A DNA stretch of 64,000 bases, taken from Trichobilharzia szidati (taxonomy: Eukaryota; Platyhelminthes; Trematoda; Strigeidida; Schistosomatidae). The position numbers were made by a program, and so were the translations under genes. Below, in pieces: positions 23,440-35,424 of the stretch. Location: assembly GCA_944472155.2 (NCBI GenBank), contig OX235272.1, forward strand, positions 16,414,354 through 16,478,353, given 5' to 3'. Position 1 is the stretch's first letter, and every line of letters starts with the position of its first letter. The notes beneath the pieces are model-generated. The model was not told where the DNA came from. It saw nothing but the letters and a program-made list of their open reading frames with translations, and made no database searches.

Positions 23440-23935
23440 GAATTTCTTCGAATGCCTTTCGGCCTTTGGAACGCTGCAGAAACTTCCCAGCGCTTTATCC
23501 ATGATGTTTTGCGTGGTCTCGATTTCGCCTTTGCCTACCTGGATGATATTTTGGTAGCGAGTCAAGATGAGGAAACACATTGACTTCACTTGCAGACCAT
23601 TTTCCAAAGGCGTACAACACACTCCCTCACAATCATTTTAGCAAAGTGCCAGATAGGTGTCACTTCTTTGAATTTCTTGAGACACAGGATAGATAAGGAT
23701 GGGATCTATCCATAATCTGAACGGGTAGAGACTATCCAAAACTTCCCTCTACTCACATCTCTCAAGGCATTACGCATCTTTCTTTCAATGGTTAGCTACT
23801 ACCGTCGCCCTATTCCCCAGTGCGCCCACATCTTGAACACCTTGACTGATATGCTTCAATGGAAATGCAAGTCCATCGTGTTCACTTAGGAAGCCTTGAC
23901 AGCTTTTGCAACTATCAAAACAAAATGACTCACCA
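23440..23935 (+). pseudogene. Ty3/gypsy-type reverse transcriptase remnant
   Basis: The plus strand reads MPFGLWNAAETSQRFIHDVL, then FAFAYLDDILVASQDEE with the gypsy active-site box YLDD near 23,535. After a stop come the LHLQTIF and FLRHRID segments, a stop, then the LKALRIFLSMVSYYRR connection segment and an early RNase H-like stretch (KCKSIVFT, LTAFATIK). Several stops and a missing N-terminal RT make it a dead remnant. It is joined almost directly to gag, so protease and the RT start were deleted. Confidence 0.75.
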
Positions 23936-24094
23936 CGATGGGAACAGGTGAAAGGCAAATGTGAAATGCATCCAACAAATCAAGCAAATCATCAGTCAGT
24001 CAACCTGTCAATGAAGTCATCAGAAGTCAGTGAATTGAGGGAAAAAGCGAATAAGTGAGTGTAAGTCACTCACATTACGCGCATTCATCAATGA

Positions 24095-24373
24095 CTCAGT
24101 TGATCATTACCACCTCTGTTTGGGTGATTCACTGAGTCGGTGGGTGGGTGAGTGAGTGAGTGAGTAAGTGAGTGTGGCGGTGTGTTCGCTTCACAGGTTG
24201 ACTTCGAGTATAAATAGCACGGTGGAATGTGTGCAAGCAGTAAGTTGAAAGTTGACAGCGCGCGACAATGCAGATGTTCCCTGTATGCTATAATACTCTT
24301 GTATAATACTGTATGCCGATTTCTTCGTTTCAGCTCGTCTTACTTGTACTGGTTTTAGTATTCGAGTGAGAAA
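24095..24373 (+). mobile_element. LTR-like end of the gypsy element
   Basis: Sequence 3' of the RT remnant includes a GTGAG-repeat tract (24,148-24,172), then a core-promoter-like TATAAATAGC at about 24,209 and GC-rich CGCGCGACAATG. It ends where the inverted homology ends. The position after RT and the TATA box suit a 3' LTR. A second LTR was not found, so the LTR boundaries are inferred. Confidence 0.45.
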
Positions 24374-24556
24374 AAGGATGTGAGCCTGCATTCCTCAGAT
24401 TTGTCTATTGATAATTATAAAAGACATCGTGATTTCCATCGCATGACCTGAATCAAGGAGACGTACTGTAAGATCACTCATATAAGAGTAAGTTCTCTTC
24501 AGATGCAGGGATTTCGGTGTATGTTCAGAAAGAAAGCCATTGTTTCTGCGACCATT

Positions 24557-24795
24557 TGACATGTGACAGAATCGAGTGTAGGACAGACAGTCTGCTTATT
24601 CAACTCATAGAATCCTCAAGGTTGAATTAACCAATTTAGAGTTTTGTAGACATGATTGCTACCATAACCTCAGTGCTATTCAGACAGTTGCTCATATATA
24701 GTTTGATGATATCTACGTTGAATGCAGTCGTTTGGATGCCTAGGAATTCACTGTCTTTCTTTCAGATTTTGCTCTTGTTGCCCTCGGTGTCTGTA
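24557..24795. repeat. Left arm of a ~240-bp inverted repeat
   Basis: Reverse-complement match to 25,882-26,123, including AATCGAGTGTAGGACA, CAACTCATAGAATCCTCAAG, GTTTGGATGCCTAGGAATTC and TTCAGATT words, at roughly 80-85% identity by eye. The arms flank ~1.1 kb. No transposase is seen between them. Could be two copies of one repeat in opposite orientation. Confidence 0.6.
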
Positions 24796-25881
24796 CCCTT
24801 TCACTCACTGGTACCAATTGTGTCTTCATCAAATAACATATATTGTACTATGTGGTCTGTATGTATATTTGAGTTTACGACTCCTCTATCACCACCTTCT
24901 CTTCATATTTGGAAAAAGTCAAAAGAATGTGACTTTGCCTTTAAAATCTTGGATCACCCAGTGTCTAGATAATTGCTACATTGCCTGACCAGCTTGATAA
25001 ACTAGATTCTGTGCACCCCAATATCCTGAATCTCATTCTGCCAAGTGACAGAACATTCTTGTTGGATTTATTTGAAAAATGATGAGTTAATTACTTTCCA
25101 CCTCATGTGCGATTACAGTGTACACTGGAAGCCCATATTTCACTTGATTTCACGACGATCACGTTAATGTGCACCACAACGAGGTGTGTAAGTGACGGAT
25201 GTGATGGAATTACTTCTCGATGAGAAGTGTATTATTTTCTGTACTTTTTGGTCTGTAATTTTAACACACACACTGGTATGTAATCAATTTTTGGCAAATT
25301 ACGTGACCTTATACATAAAATAAAGTGAACATAATGATGGCAAGAAGTACTTTTTGTTTCTAGAATAATCTGTAATGAGTTTCATCTCTTTCAGTCTAAA
25401 TTATTCTGAATAGGTTTGTAGAAAAAGAGTATGTCATATGTTGTTTATCATTTTAGCAAAATGTACTTATAGATACAGAATTTCATTGTGGGTAGTTCTA
25501 TGAGGATATATGTGGCCGTCACCCACTTACACTTGGTATGTGTGTAGGCTTTACTAATGAAACATTAAATGTAGGTAATGATGAGAGATGTGATCACAAC
25601 ACCAGTATACACATCTAACTGTGGCAAAATATGAAGGCGTAGTGCAAATACACACTGTATCCTCATCGCAGTGTACACAGAGTTTCAGTCATAGGGGGAC
25701 AGTTCTTATATGCTGAGTAGTAATCAAATATACATAGACGAGGTTGCTATTGTCTTCATGGTGAGACTATACCTTGTTTATTATGCTGTTTTTGTGATCT
25801 TCACTGAATAGCAATTTCCATATGCATATCTATTCAGGTTATTTGACCTAATACGTAGAGGGAAAATGATCGACATTCGCA
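24796..25881. other. Spacer of the inverted repeat, no gene
   Basis: AT-rich. The overlapping ORFs near 24,652-24,988 lie mostly in the repeat arm and lack domains. Confidence 0.4.
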
Positions 25882-26123
25882 TGTAAGGACTCCGAAGACA
25901 AAAGGGACACAATCTGAAGGAGAGACAAGGAATTCCTAGGCATCCAAACGACAGCAGTAGACATAAGTATCATCAAACTACATAAGCAGCCATATGAATA
26001 GGACTGAGGTTATGGTAGTCATCATGTCTACAAAACTCTTTATCGATTAATTCAACCTTGAGGATTCTATGAGTTGAATAAACAGACCGTTTGTCCTACA
26101 CTCGATTCTATCACATGTCAACT
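25882..26123. repeat. Right arm of the ~240-bp inverted repeat
   Basis: Reverse complement of 24,557-24,795 (see that entry). Confidence 0.6.
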
Positions 26124-26826
26124 GATGTCAATAGCACGGAACTGTGAACTGCTGTGTTCTTGGCTATCTGGAATATTTTCCGGAAATTTCTGTTCACTGT
26201 CAATATGACAGAGACGACTTCATCAGCACAGTCTGACGCAGAACGACACCGACACAAACCTGTGACAGATGACCAGTTCAAACCCACATCAACAATTAAA
26301 CGCATGGGTTACCAAGCGCAGTGAAATCAGTGTTTCGTGAATTGATTTATCATAATAGCAAAATTCTCGAATATATGTTACACAGATTTGCGTATTGATT
26401 ACATTGCACAACTTCGTGTCAAACACAGTGACCCAGACATTCACCGACCTAGGAACAATCAACAAATGAACCTGAGTATTTCAAGAGTTGATCATGACTA
26501 TCATATATATATATATGCATGTCAGTTGTATATCCGGGTGAATCGAATCGAAACTAATCACTGCCTCTTGTGTAATGCTGGACGTTCATCCAGCACAACT
26601 TTCACTTCCTCACCTTCCTTCAGTGGACATGTATAGATTGATGTTTACACCTTGAAATCTAGCAGGAAACTTTGAACCATGTCGTAGTCAAGCCAACCAC
26701 AGCATCCCAATTATTTGTGATCCCAAACACTTTGCCTGCATAGAGAAAAAGGTTTCCTTCTTCTTCTTCTAGGCCGAAATCCTGCTTTGCCATCGTAATT
26801 ATACCTTTATCAATAACCACTCAGCA

Positions 26827-27126
26827 TCATATCTCAGTAATTATTCGACAAATCATAGCTAAGAAAGGTGTGAGCCTTTCAGATCTATTGTCATGAATAA
26901 TCTTGCAGGGAGATCTAAACGATTTCCATGCCACCATTCTCTGTATGCACTGCATAGACAGTTGATATACTCCGTAGTCTAGTCTTTCAGTCAATGGAAC
27001 CATCTTAGGGATAGTCATTTGTTGTTTATGTGTTATGTCTGAGAGATACGTTTCTGGCGAATAATTAATCTGAGTGTCTGAATTCTCAGAATGATTTCGT
27101 CGATTCATTTTTGTCACAAAAATCAT
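26827..27126 (-). CDS. Array ORF of unknown function, copy 1 (doubtful)
   Basis: Minus-strand ATG ORF of 99 codons (MIFVTKMNRRNH..., LTERLDYGVYQLSMQCIQRM, ...ICRIITEI). It stays open in the other two units (31,402-31,701 and 35,723-36,022) with about three residue changes. No signal peptide, helix or known motif. The units are so alike that the conserved opening means little. It could be the relic of an exon or pure chance. Confidence 0.2.
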   Translation of the reverse strand: MIFVTKMNRRNHSENSDTQINYSPETYLSDITHKQQMTIPKMVPLTERLDYGVYQLSMQCIQRMVAWKSFRSPCKIIHDNRSERLTPFLAMICRIITEI

Positions 27127-28245
27127 TGTTATTCAGATGTGTTTGAGCTTGGTCAGACATTTTGAAGTAGCAGTGAATACCGACCGGTCTCTCATCAGCA
27201 AGTCGCCTTTATTCGCCAGACATGATGGATTCATTACCAGGCAGTAGCGAGACGATCATTCGACCGTCTAACCACAGAACCATGACGTATTTTACACGTT
27301 GTCGTGCACATTTAGAACATTCGTGCACTGAACATATATATGCAGCTGATGTAATGTAGCTAGCTGGACCTTGTTTACAAATGATGTTAGAGAATGACGA
27401 CAACTGGTAAGTGAAATTGGTGGTTTACATGTGTTTCTGAGCTACTCATATTTGGCGTAAATATTTGCCCATCATTGAGGATCTGAGTGTGGACTTCGAC
27501 TACATGCAAATGCATATACCAACCACATCATCGGCTGATATGCTTCAACCTGTATCTATTTGCCAATGCAACTAACTGTCTTTTTGGGGAAATTAGTAAG
27601 GACAGATATTTGGAAATGCTGAAGTCAAGTGAATGTCTTGACCAGAAACTTGATGTCAAGAGGTGATTTATCTGAAGTAACTCTCAATTAAACGAGATTC
27701 GTAAGTGGTGGGTTTCTTGGTGATGAATGGCAATGAACGCAGTTATTCAGTCGTAATTTTGTTTGCTTTCAATGAGAGATAAGAAAGATGTGGAACCCAT
27801 GCAACAATACATATGCATGATAATATATTCAGGCATTGACAAATAGATCTGACATCTGTATAAAAGAAGAGAATCTTGCTTGTCCAAATGAAACAAACCC
27901 TGAGTGTTTCAAATTGCTGAGCTTATTTATAATTGCATTCATTCTATAGGTCATTTGAGACATGGTATGATATGCTGCTAAACTATTCCTTAACGAATCC
28001 ACTACGCTTCAGCGTTTCCGTGTTGTCAGTGACATTTTCACATATGTGCAAATCATCGAAAATTATCTATATGCGGTTGTAAAATAATATAAAATTCCTC
28101 ACGTACGGTGATTAGAATTACCTCAGAAATTCTTTGTTAAGCTAGTGTACTTTTGATTCCGGTGACCTAGTGAATGAAATAAACAACATAAACAGGTATA
28201 TGATTATAATTGCAATTATTATCAGGCCACATTCTTTCAGAAAAA

Positions 28246-28395
28246 ATGAGGTGGTATTTTAAATTATTTTTAGAATTATTTATGGTCTTACACGTGGCAA
28301 CTGTGATCAGAGAACAATTAGTCAACCAGCAGGAAAGTGAAAATCTAGACAATCCACAATACAATCCACATTTTGCGATAGGTACTGCTGGGTAG
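28246..28395 (+). CDS. Short ORF with secretory leader, array unit 1
   Basis: ATG at 28,246, preceded by a pyrimidine-rich acceptor-like ATTCTTTCAG ending at 28,240 that could accept a cis exon or a spliced leader. It encodes MRWYFKLFLELFMVLHVATV, a good signal peptide, then a polar stretch VIREQLVNQQESENLDNPQY and HFA. It either stops at 28,395 (49 codons) or is spliced at ATAG|GTACTG (28,391/28,392), which would leave phase 1, the same phase as the micro-exon gene exon at 37,267. No family recognised. The copy in unit 2 differs by one residue (N to Y). Plausibly a secreted peptide or first exon of a MEG-like gene. Confidence 0.45.
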   Translation: MRWYFKLFLELFMVLHVATVIREQLVNQQESENLDNPQYNPHFAIGTAG

Positions 28396-29149
28396 TGATT
28401 TGCCCTTAACCAACAACCATGCACGAATTAATGACAGCGTTTCAAGTGGCGTAGATGCTTGATCGCGTACTTTCGGTCTAATTGATACAATTAAACAGTG
28501 ATGATGACAGCTGTAGTCTAATAGCCGCAGGAAATTATTTACCGCTAGAGTTCTAATTCTCTGTATGCATTTAAAGCACTACATAACAAGTTTTATTGTC
28601 AAAAGGTGAATTTTGCAACTTGTAAAAATGTACAAACGTGTTCATTCGGTCCGTGGATAATATCAATATCACAAACAGTATCGCTTACAGAATGTGATAT
28701 AACAAAACATGAGGTGATGAGGATGATATAGTCAGTGGTGTTTGAAAGTGATAATATGGAAGAAATAAAGAAAATGAATGAGGTAATGTGATACTTTAAC
28801 AGAGATAAAGCAAAAGCAGTCAACTTATCAGTTTTGTGTGTCTACTGGTTGGTCTACATTTTAACGTAATGCAGATACTGGTATTTAGTAACTTAGTCTT
28901 TGCTAACAGCGTTCTTCGTGTTTCTTTCAACCTAATTCAACTGTAATGAAATTTAGGTTAGGGTATAGATTGGCAGCCATTCTATGTCTCAGAGTTAGTG
29001 TGCACTACGCCGTATTGTCACTAAACGCCTTTATAAGTAGATCGTAAGCCTAAGACGGACATCTCGAAAATTAAGTTTCGTGTTTTATTATTGTCCATTT
29101 ACTACTGTAATTTACTTTCACTATGCAGTTGGACATAGGCGTCTTACTG

Positions 29150-30300
29150 TAGACTGACTGTACCTTAACTTCAATGACTTCGAAAAGGCCTTCGATATAC
29201 GGCATTGACTGACAGGTAACTAGGAAACTACTTCAACACTACAGCGTGCAGTGCTCAAGTCATTATCAGTCTCATGCAACAACTGGTTATTTGACAGTGC
29301 CACCTGTCAAGTGATCTACAACCGGAAACTCAGTGAGGCGTTCGAAGTGAATACAAGAGTAAAACAAGGCTGTTCAGCGTCACCGATGATATTCTAAATT
29401 GTGATGGACTGGATTGTGCGTGAGGCTGTGAACAGGGAGTGAACAGAGAGAAGTACTCTTGACCATGGACAATAAGACTGTGTACGATCTGGATTTATCA
29501 GATGATGTATGTCTAATGTCAATAAAACTGGAAGACTTACAGACGAAAACCAGAAGACTGACAGAGGACAGGAGGCAGAAAGCAAAGACAGAACACCAGA
29601 TGGACATGGAGAAGACGAAGGTGATGAAGATAACCAGCGAACAATGACAGCAACAACAGAAACCAGCATCGATCACCACCAACATGGGAACTTTGACGGA
29701 GGTTACTTCCTTCACTTATCTAGGAAGCACGGTTTCAATCACAGGCGCTCAGCATGGATGAAGGTGTCAAAACCATCCAGATTCGAGAATGTGAAATGCT
29801 CCTTCACCGATCCTAAGCCAGTTGGGAACCCTTCCGCACTGATTCAGCACAAGGAACAAGATTCGGATTTTCAACACAAATGTCAAGTCAGTCAGCTCTT
29901 CTATACGGATCATAAACTTGCACTGCGTGTCACGAAGGGGATTTCCAACAAGTTACAGACTCTTGTCAACAGCTGCTCCCTTCGCTGCTCTCGTAGTGAA
30001 TATCAAATGGCCAGAAAGAATTTTCAAAAAGGCAACGAAGGGCCGACTGCTGATCGAATATGCAGGAGAAGAAAAAGATGGATCGAGCACACTTTGAGTA
30101 GGCCGTCAAACGACATCGCGCAACAGGCCGTTGGTCGAGTGGAATCCCAGTGGGAAGTGACGAGGGTGACATGGATGTGGTAATGTGAGTAGGAGATGAG
30201 AGGTGATGGGAAGCCGTGAGACAAGCTGATGAGGACGGCAGAAAGTAGGACACAGTGTACATGTACAGTTGAAGCCCTGAATTCCACTTGGAATCGTAGG
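29150..30300 (+). mobile_element. Decayed RTE-clade reverse transcriptase, unit 1
   Basis: Plus-strand pieces in shifting frames: DFEKAFDI (RT motif A; about 29,175), FEVNTRVKQGCSASPMIF (motif B; 29,340-29,395), MDWIVREA, DLDLSDDVCLMS in place of the usual YADD box (29,480-29,520), MDMEKTKVMKI, VTSFTYLGSTVSITGA (29,700-29,750), then the C-terminal RKRWIEHTLSRPSNDIAQQA. An (ATA)-type tail ends it near 30,322. Motif order is that of RTE LINEs. Frameshifts and the altered active box make it inactive. The 224-codon ORF at 29,509 is a composite of its frames. Confidence 0.7.
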
Positions 30301-30336
30301 TATTTATAATAACAATAATAACTTTAGATTGAATGG

Positions 30337-30598
30337 TTACCCAATGCCTTGATATAAGAATAAAACTTGGGCACTGTGGTAGAGTGTAATTCCATTTTAT
30401 TTTGATAGAGTCACACAGTGTTATACAGTAATATTTACTGATGACGTTTCGAGCACAATTTATTGCTCATAATCATATCAACTTGATATGATTATGAGCA
30501 ATAAATTGTGCTCGAAACGTCATCAGTAAATATTACTGTATAACACTGTGTGACTCTATCAAAATAAAATTTACCCATAATGGAATTACCCAATGCCT
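30337..30598. mobile_element. 249-base insertion with an 88-bp-arm perfect palindrome, target site duplicated
   Basis: Absent from unit 2, which reads straight through at 34,909-34,925. The 13 bases TTACCCAATGCCT occur on both sides (30,337-30,349 and 30,586-30,598), as for a target-site duplication. Inside, 30,394-30,481 and 30,483-30,570 are exact reverse complements around one central base (30,482). The arm sequence (GATGACGTTTCGAGCACAAT, TTATTGCTCATAATCATATC) is related to the PLE-flanking repeats at 10,265-10,405 and 57,120-57,205. Read as an inverted double copy of a PLE terminal repeat, inserted after the array formed. RNA from either strand would fold into one long hairpin. Confidence 0.8.
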
Positions 30599-32817
30599 GT
30601 TAGTTGGCACACTTTAAATTCAAATCCACTACTAATACATGGTCACACAACACATTATCTCGTAATCCAGTAACACAAGTAGGGCTTTCGGACGATAACA
30701 TTCATCGAAACCGCTGACTAGTTGTCGTAAATCCATATGCAGAAAGGTGGTATGCTCAGTAAATGTGATGCAGTGGAATAAGGACTATCTTATATTTTAT
30801 GAATTTTGGACATTGTTCAAGACTGACCTGGAGTGACTTCAGATTATAGAACATGAGCTCCAGCACTGGATATACAGAAAGCATTTGGGCATGGAAAAAT
30901 ACTAGAACTGGTAGGGTTTCATCTAGTTGTTTCTGTTGGAAAGGCAGTGACATAAGAGAAAGAAATATCAGATAGCACTCGTCTGTATACGAGGCTCATC
31001 TTTTGATATCTGCAAGAGGAATACGAGCTGGATTTGTGCATTTATGGTCAATTTCTTTAGTTTGTGAAACAAGGCGTTTTAGAGGATGAAGGAATGTCAA
31101 CGTTGTATACCCGGGTGAAACGAATCGAAACTAATCACTGCCTCTTGTGTAATGCTGGACGTTCATCCAGCACAACTTTCACTTCCTCACCTTCCTTCAG
31201 TAGACATGTATACATTGACGTTTACACCTTGAAATCTAGCAGGAAACTTTGAACCATGTCGTAGTCAAGCCAACCACAGCATCCGAATTATTTGTGATCC
31301 CAAACATTTTGCACGCATAGAGACGAAATGTTTCCTTCTTCTTCTAGGCCGAAATCCTGCTTTGCCATCGTAATTATACCGATATCATTATTCACTTAGC
31401 ATCATATCTCAGTAATTATTCGACAAATCATAGCTAAGAAAGGTGTGAGCCTTTCAGATCTATTGTCATGAATAATCTTGCAGGGAGATCTAAACGATTT
31501 CAATGCCACCATTCTCTGTATGCACTGCATGGACAGTTGATATACTCCGTAGTCTAGTCTTTCAGTCAATGGAACCATCTTAGGGATAGTCATTTGTTGT
31601 TTGTGTGTTACGTCTGAGAGATAAGTTTCTGACGAATAATTAATCTGAGTGTCTGAATTCTCAAAATGATTTCGTCGATTCATTTTTGTCACAAAAATCA
31701 TTGTTATTCAGATGTGTTTGAGCTTGGTCAGACATTTTGAAGTAGCAGTGAATACCGACCGGTCTCTCATCAGCAAGTCGCCTTTATTCGCCAGACATGA
31801 TGGATTCATTACCAGGCAGTAGCGAGACGATTATTCGACCGTCTAACCACAGAACCATGACGTATTTCACACGTTGTCGTGCACATTTAGAACATTCGTG
31901 CACTGAACATATATATGCAGCTGATGTAATGTAGCTAGCTGGACCTTGTTTACAAATGATGTTAGAGAATGACGACAACTGGTAAGTGAAATTGGTGGTT
32001 TACATGTGTTTCTGAGCTACTCATATTTGGCGTAAATATTTGCCCATCATTGAGGATCTGAGTGTGGACTTCGACTACATGCAAATGCATATACCAACCA
32101 CATCATCGGCTGATATGCTTCAACCTGTATCTATTTGCCAATGCAACTAACTGTCATTTTGGGGAAATTAGTAAGGACAGATATTTGGAAATGCTGAAGT
32201 CAAGTGAATGTCTTGACCAGAAACTTGATGTCAAGAGGTGATTTATCTGAAGTAACTCTCAATTAAACGAGATTCGTAAGTGGTGGGTTTCTTGGTGATG
32301 AATGGCAATGAACGCAGTTATTCAGTCGTAATTTTGTTTGCTTTCAATGAGAGATAAGAAAGATGTGGAACCCATGCAATACATATGCATGATAATATAT
32401 TCAGGCATTGACAAATAGATCTGACATCTGTATAAAAGAAGAGAATCTTGCTTGTCCAAATGAAACAAACCCTGAGTGTTTCAAATTGCTGAGCTTATTT
32501 ATAATTGCATCCATTCTATAGGTCATTTGAGACATGATATGATATGCTTGTAAACTATTCCTTAACGAATCCACTACGCTTCAGCGTTTCCGTGTTGTCA
32601 GTGACATTTTCACATATGTGCAAATCATCGAAAATTATCTATATGCGGTTGTAAAATAATATAAAATTCCTCACGTACGGTGATTAGAATTACCTCAGAA
32701 ATTCTTTGTTAAGCTAGTGTACTTTTGATTCCGGTGACCTAGTGAATGAAATAAACAACATAAACAGGTATATGATTATAATTGCAATTATTATCAGGCC
32801 ACATTCTTTCAGAAAAA

Positions 32818-32967
32818 ATGAGGTGGTATTTTAAATTATTTTTAGAATTATTTATGGTCTTACACGTGGCAACTGTGATCAGAGAACAATTAGTCAACCA
32901 GCAGGAAAGTGAAAATCTAGACAATCCACAATACTATCCACATTTTGCGATAGGTACTGCTGGGTAG
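32818..32967 (+). CDS. Short ORF with secretory leader, array unit 2
   Basis: Copy of the ORF at 28,246. The leader MRWYFKLFLELFMVLHVATV is unchanged and one downstream residue differs (QYYPHF instead of QYNPHF). Same acceptor-like CTTTCAG before the ATG and same possible donor near the end. Confidence 0.45.
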   Translation: MRWYFKLFLELFMVLHVATVIREQLVNQQESENLDNPQYYPHFAIGTAG

Positions 32968-33719
32968 TGATTTTCCCTTAACCAACAACCATGCACGAAT
33001 TAATGACAGCGTTTCAAGTGGCGTAGATGCTTGATCGCGTACTTTCGGTCTAATTGATACAAATAAACAGTGATGATGACAGCTGTAGTCTAATAGCCGC
33101 AGGAAATTATTTACCGCTAGAGTTCTAATTCTCTGTATACATTTAAAGCACTACATAACAAGTTTTATTGTCAAAAGGTGAATTTTGCAACTTGTAAAAA
33201 TGTACAAACGTGTTCATTCGGTCCGTGGATAATATCAATATCACAAACAGTATCGCTTACAGAATGTGATATAACAAAACATGAGGTGATGAGGACGATA
33301 TAGTCAGTGGTGTTTGAAAGTGATAATATGGAAGAAATAAAGAAAATGAATGAGGTAATGTGATACTTTAACAGAGATAAAGCAAAAGCAGTCAACTTAT
33401 CAGTTTTGTGTGTCTACTGGGTGGTCTACATTTTAACGTAATGCAGATACTGGTATTTAGTAACTTAGTCTTTGCTAACAGCGTTCTTCGTGTTTCTTTC
33501 AACCTAATTCAACTGTAATGAAATTTAGGTCAGGGTATAGATTGGCAGCCATTCTATGTCTCAGAGTTAGTGTGCACTACGCCGTACTGTTACTAAACGC
33601 CTTTATAAGTAGATCGTAAGCCTAAGACGGACATCTCGAAAATTAGGTTTCGTGTTTTATTATTGTCCATTTACTACTGTAATTTACTTTCACTATGCAG
33701 TTGGACATAGGCGTCTTAC

Positions 33720-34875
33720 TGTAGACTGACTGTACCTTAACTTCAATGACTTCGAAAAGGCCTTCGATATACGGCATTGACTGACAGGTAACTAGGAAAC
33801 TACTTAACACTACAGCGTGCAGTGCTCAAGTCATTATCAGTCTCGTGCAACAACTGGTTATTTGACAGTGCCACCTGTCAAGTGATCCACAACCGGAAAC
33901 TCAGTGAGGCGTTCGAAGTGAATACAAGAGTAAAACAAGGCTGTTCAGCGTCACCGATGATATTCTAAATTGTGATGGACTGGATTGTGCGTGAGGCTGT
34001 GAACAGGGAGTGAACAGAGAGAAGTACTCTTGACCATGGACAATAAGACTGTGTACGATCTGGATTTATCAGATGATGTATGTCTAATGTCACTAAAACT
34101 CGAAGACTTACAGACGAAAACCAGAAGACTGACAGAGGACAGGAGGCAGGAAGCAAAGACAGAACACCAGATGGACATGGAGAAGACGAAGGTGATGAAG
34201 ATAACCAGCGAACAATGACAGCAACAACAGAAACCAGCATCGATCACCACCAACATGGGAACTTTGACAGAGGTTACTTCCTTCACTTATCTAGGAGGCA
34301 CGGTTTCAATCACAGGCGCTCAGCATGGATGAAGATGTCAAAACCATCCAGATTCGAGAATGTGAAATGCTCCTTCACCGATCCTAAGCCAGTTGGGAAC
34401 CCTTCCGCACTGATTCAGCACAAGGAACAAGATTCGGATTTTCAACACAAATGTCAAGTCAGTCAGCTCTTCTATACGGATCATAAACTTGCACTGTGTG
34501 TCACGAAGGGGATTTCCAACAAGTTACAGACTCTTGTCAGTAGCTGCTCCCTTCGCTGCTCTCGTAATGAATATCAAATGGCCAGAAAGAATTTTCAAAA
34601 AGGCAACGAAGGGCCGACTGCTGATCGAATATGCAGGAGAAGAGAGAGATTGTTCGAGCATACTTTGAGGAGGCCGTCAAACGACATCGCGCTACAGGCC
34701 GTTGGTCGAGTGGAATCCCAGTGGGAAGTGACGAGGGTGACATGGAAGTGATAATGTGAGGAGGAGATGAGAGATGACGGGGAATCGTGGGACAAGCTGA
34801 TGAGGACGGCAGAAAGTAGGACACAGTGTACATGTACAGTTGAAGCCCTGAATTCCACTTGGAATCGTAGGTATT
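33720..34875 (+). mobile_element. Decayed RTE-clade reverse transcriptase, unit 2
   Basis: Duplicate of 29,150-30,300 with the same motif relics (DFEKAFDI, RVKQGCSASPMIF, DLDLSDDVCLMS, HTLRRPSNDIALQA) and the same frame breaks. It was therefore already dead before the array duplicated. Ends in an (ATA)n tail at 34,875-34,892. Confidence 0.7.
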
Positions 34876-35424
34876 TATAATAATAATAATAACTTTAGAC
34901 TGAATGGCTACCCAATGCCTGTTAATTTGCACACTTTAAATTCAAATCCACTACTAATACATGGTCACACAACACATAATCTCGTAATCCAGTAACAAAA
35001 GTAGAGCTTCGGGACGATAACAGTCGTCGAAACCACTGACCAGTTGGCGTAAATCCATATGCAGAATGGTGGCATGCTCAGTAAATGTGATGCAGTGGAA
35101 TAAGGACTACCTTATATTTTATGAATTACGTACATTGTTCAAGACTGACCTGGAGTGACTTCAGAGTATAGAACATGAGCTCCAGCACTGGATATACAGA
35201 AAGCATTTGGGCATGGAAAAATACTAGAACTGGTAGGGTTTCATCTAGTTGTTTCTGTTGGAAAGGCAGTGACATAATGGAAAGAAATATCAGATAGCAC
35301 TCGTCTGTACACGAGGCTCATCTTTTGATATCTGCAAGAGGAATACGAGCTGGATTTGTGCATTTATGGTCAATTTCTTTAGTTTGTGAAACAAGGCGTT
35401 TTAGGAGATGAAGGAATGTCAACG

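Larger units (their letters stand above)
20598..24373. repeat. Left arm of a 3.77-kb inverted duplication
   Basis: From GAATTATTTGTTGAC at 20,598 to TTCGAGTGAGAAA at 24,373 this sequence reappears in reverse complement at 59,158-62,928. By eye the arms are nearly identical, with scattered substitutions and small indels. The arm holds the last exon of the EGF-like gene, about 800 bases of its 3' flank, and a deleted gypsy element whose LTR-like end coincides with the arm's inner edge. The arms are separated by ~34.8 kb holding the tandem array and the micro-exon gene. Confidence 0.9.
26530..31103. repeat. Tandem array unit 1 (about 4.57 kb)
   Basis: Starts at CGGGTGAATCGAATCG. It recurs from 31,104 and again from about 35,425. 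Offsets are 4,575 between units 1 and 2 and 4,321 between 2 and 3. The difference is mostly the 249-base insertion at 30,337-30,598. Unit contents: a repeat common to all copies, an antisense 99-codon ORF (26,827-27,126), a secretory-leader ORF (28,246), and a decayed RTE RT (29,150-30,300). Only about 1-3% difference is visible between units, so the array is recent. Confidence 0.9.
31104..35424. repeat. Tandem array unit 2 (about 4.32 kb)
   Basis: Same content and order as unit 1 without the palindromic insertion: antisense ORF 31,402-31,701, minus ORF 31,784-31,978, leader ORF 32,818, RTE remnant 33,720-34,870. Confidence 0.9.

Noticed and set aside
24140..24175. GTGAG repeat as a CRISPR- or satellite-type array
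   Set aside because: A short simple repeat inside an LTR-like region, with no spacers and a eukaryotic context.
26388..26636. Plus-strand ORF ending ETNHCLLCNAGRSSSTTFTS (also 31,064 and 35,386)
   Set aside because: The shared part lies at the array unit start and joins different upstream sequence in unit 1. No start or splice logic holds across copies.
27209..27403. 64-codon minus-strand ORF repeated in all three array units (also 31,784 and 36,105)
   Set aside because: Open in all units only because the units are nearly identical. No signal peptide, motif or splice support. Cysteines and a start codon alone are not enough.
29509..30183. 224-codon ORF as a host gene (also 34,080-34,751)
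   Set aside because: Its parts are readings of different frames across a decayed RTE reverse transcriptase. The visible RT motifs lie in other frames.
30458..30530. Active hammerhead ribozyme in the palindrome (CTGATGA and CGAAAC both present)
   Set aside because: The two words are halves of the same perfect stem, so they would pair with each other and cannot form the three-helix core.
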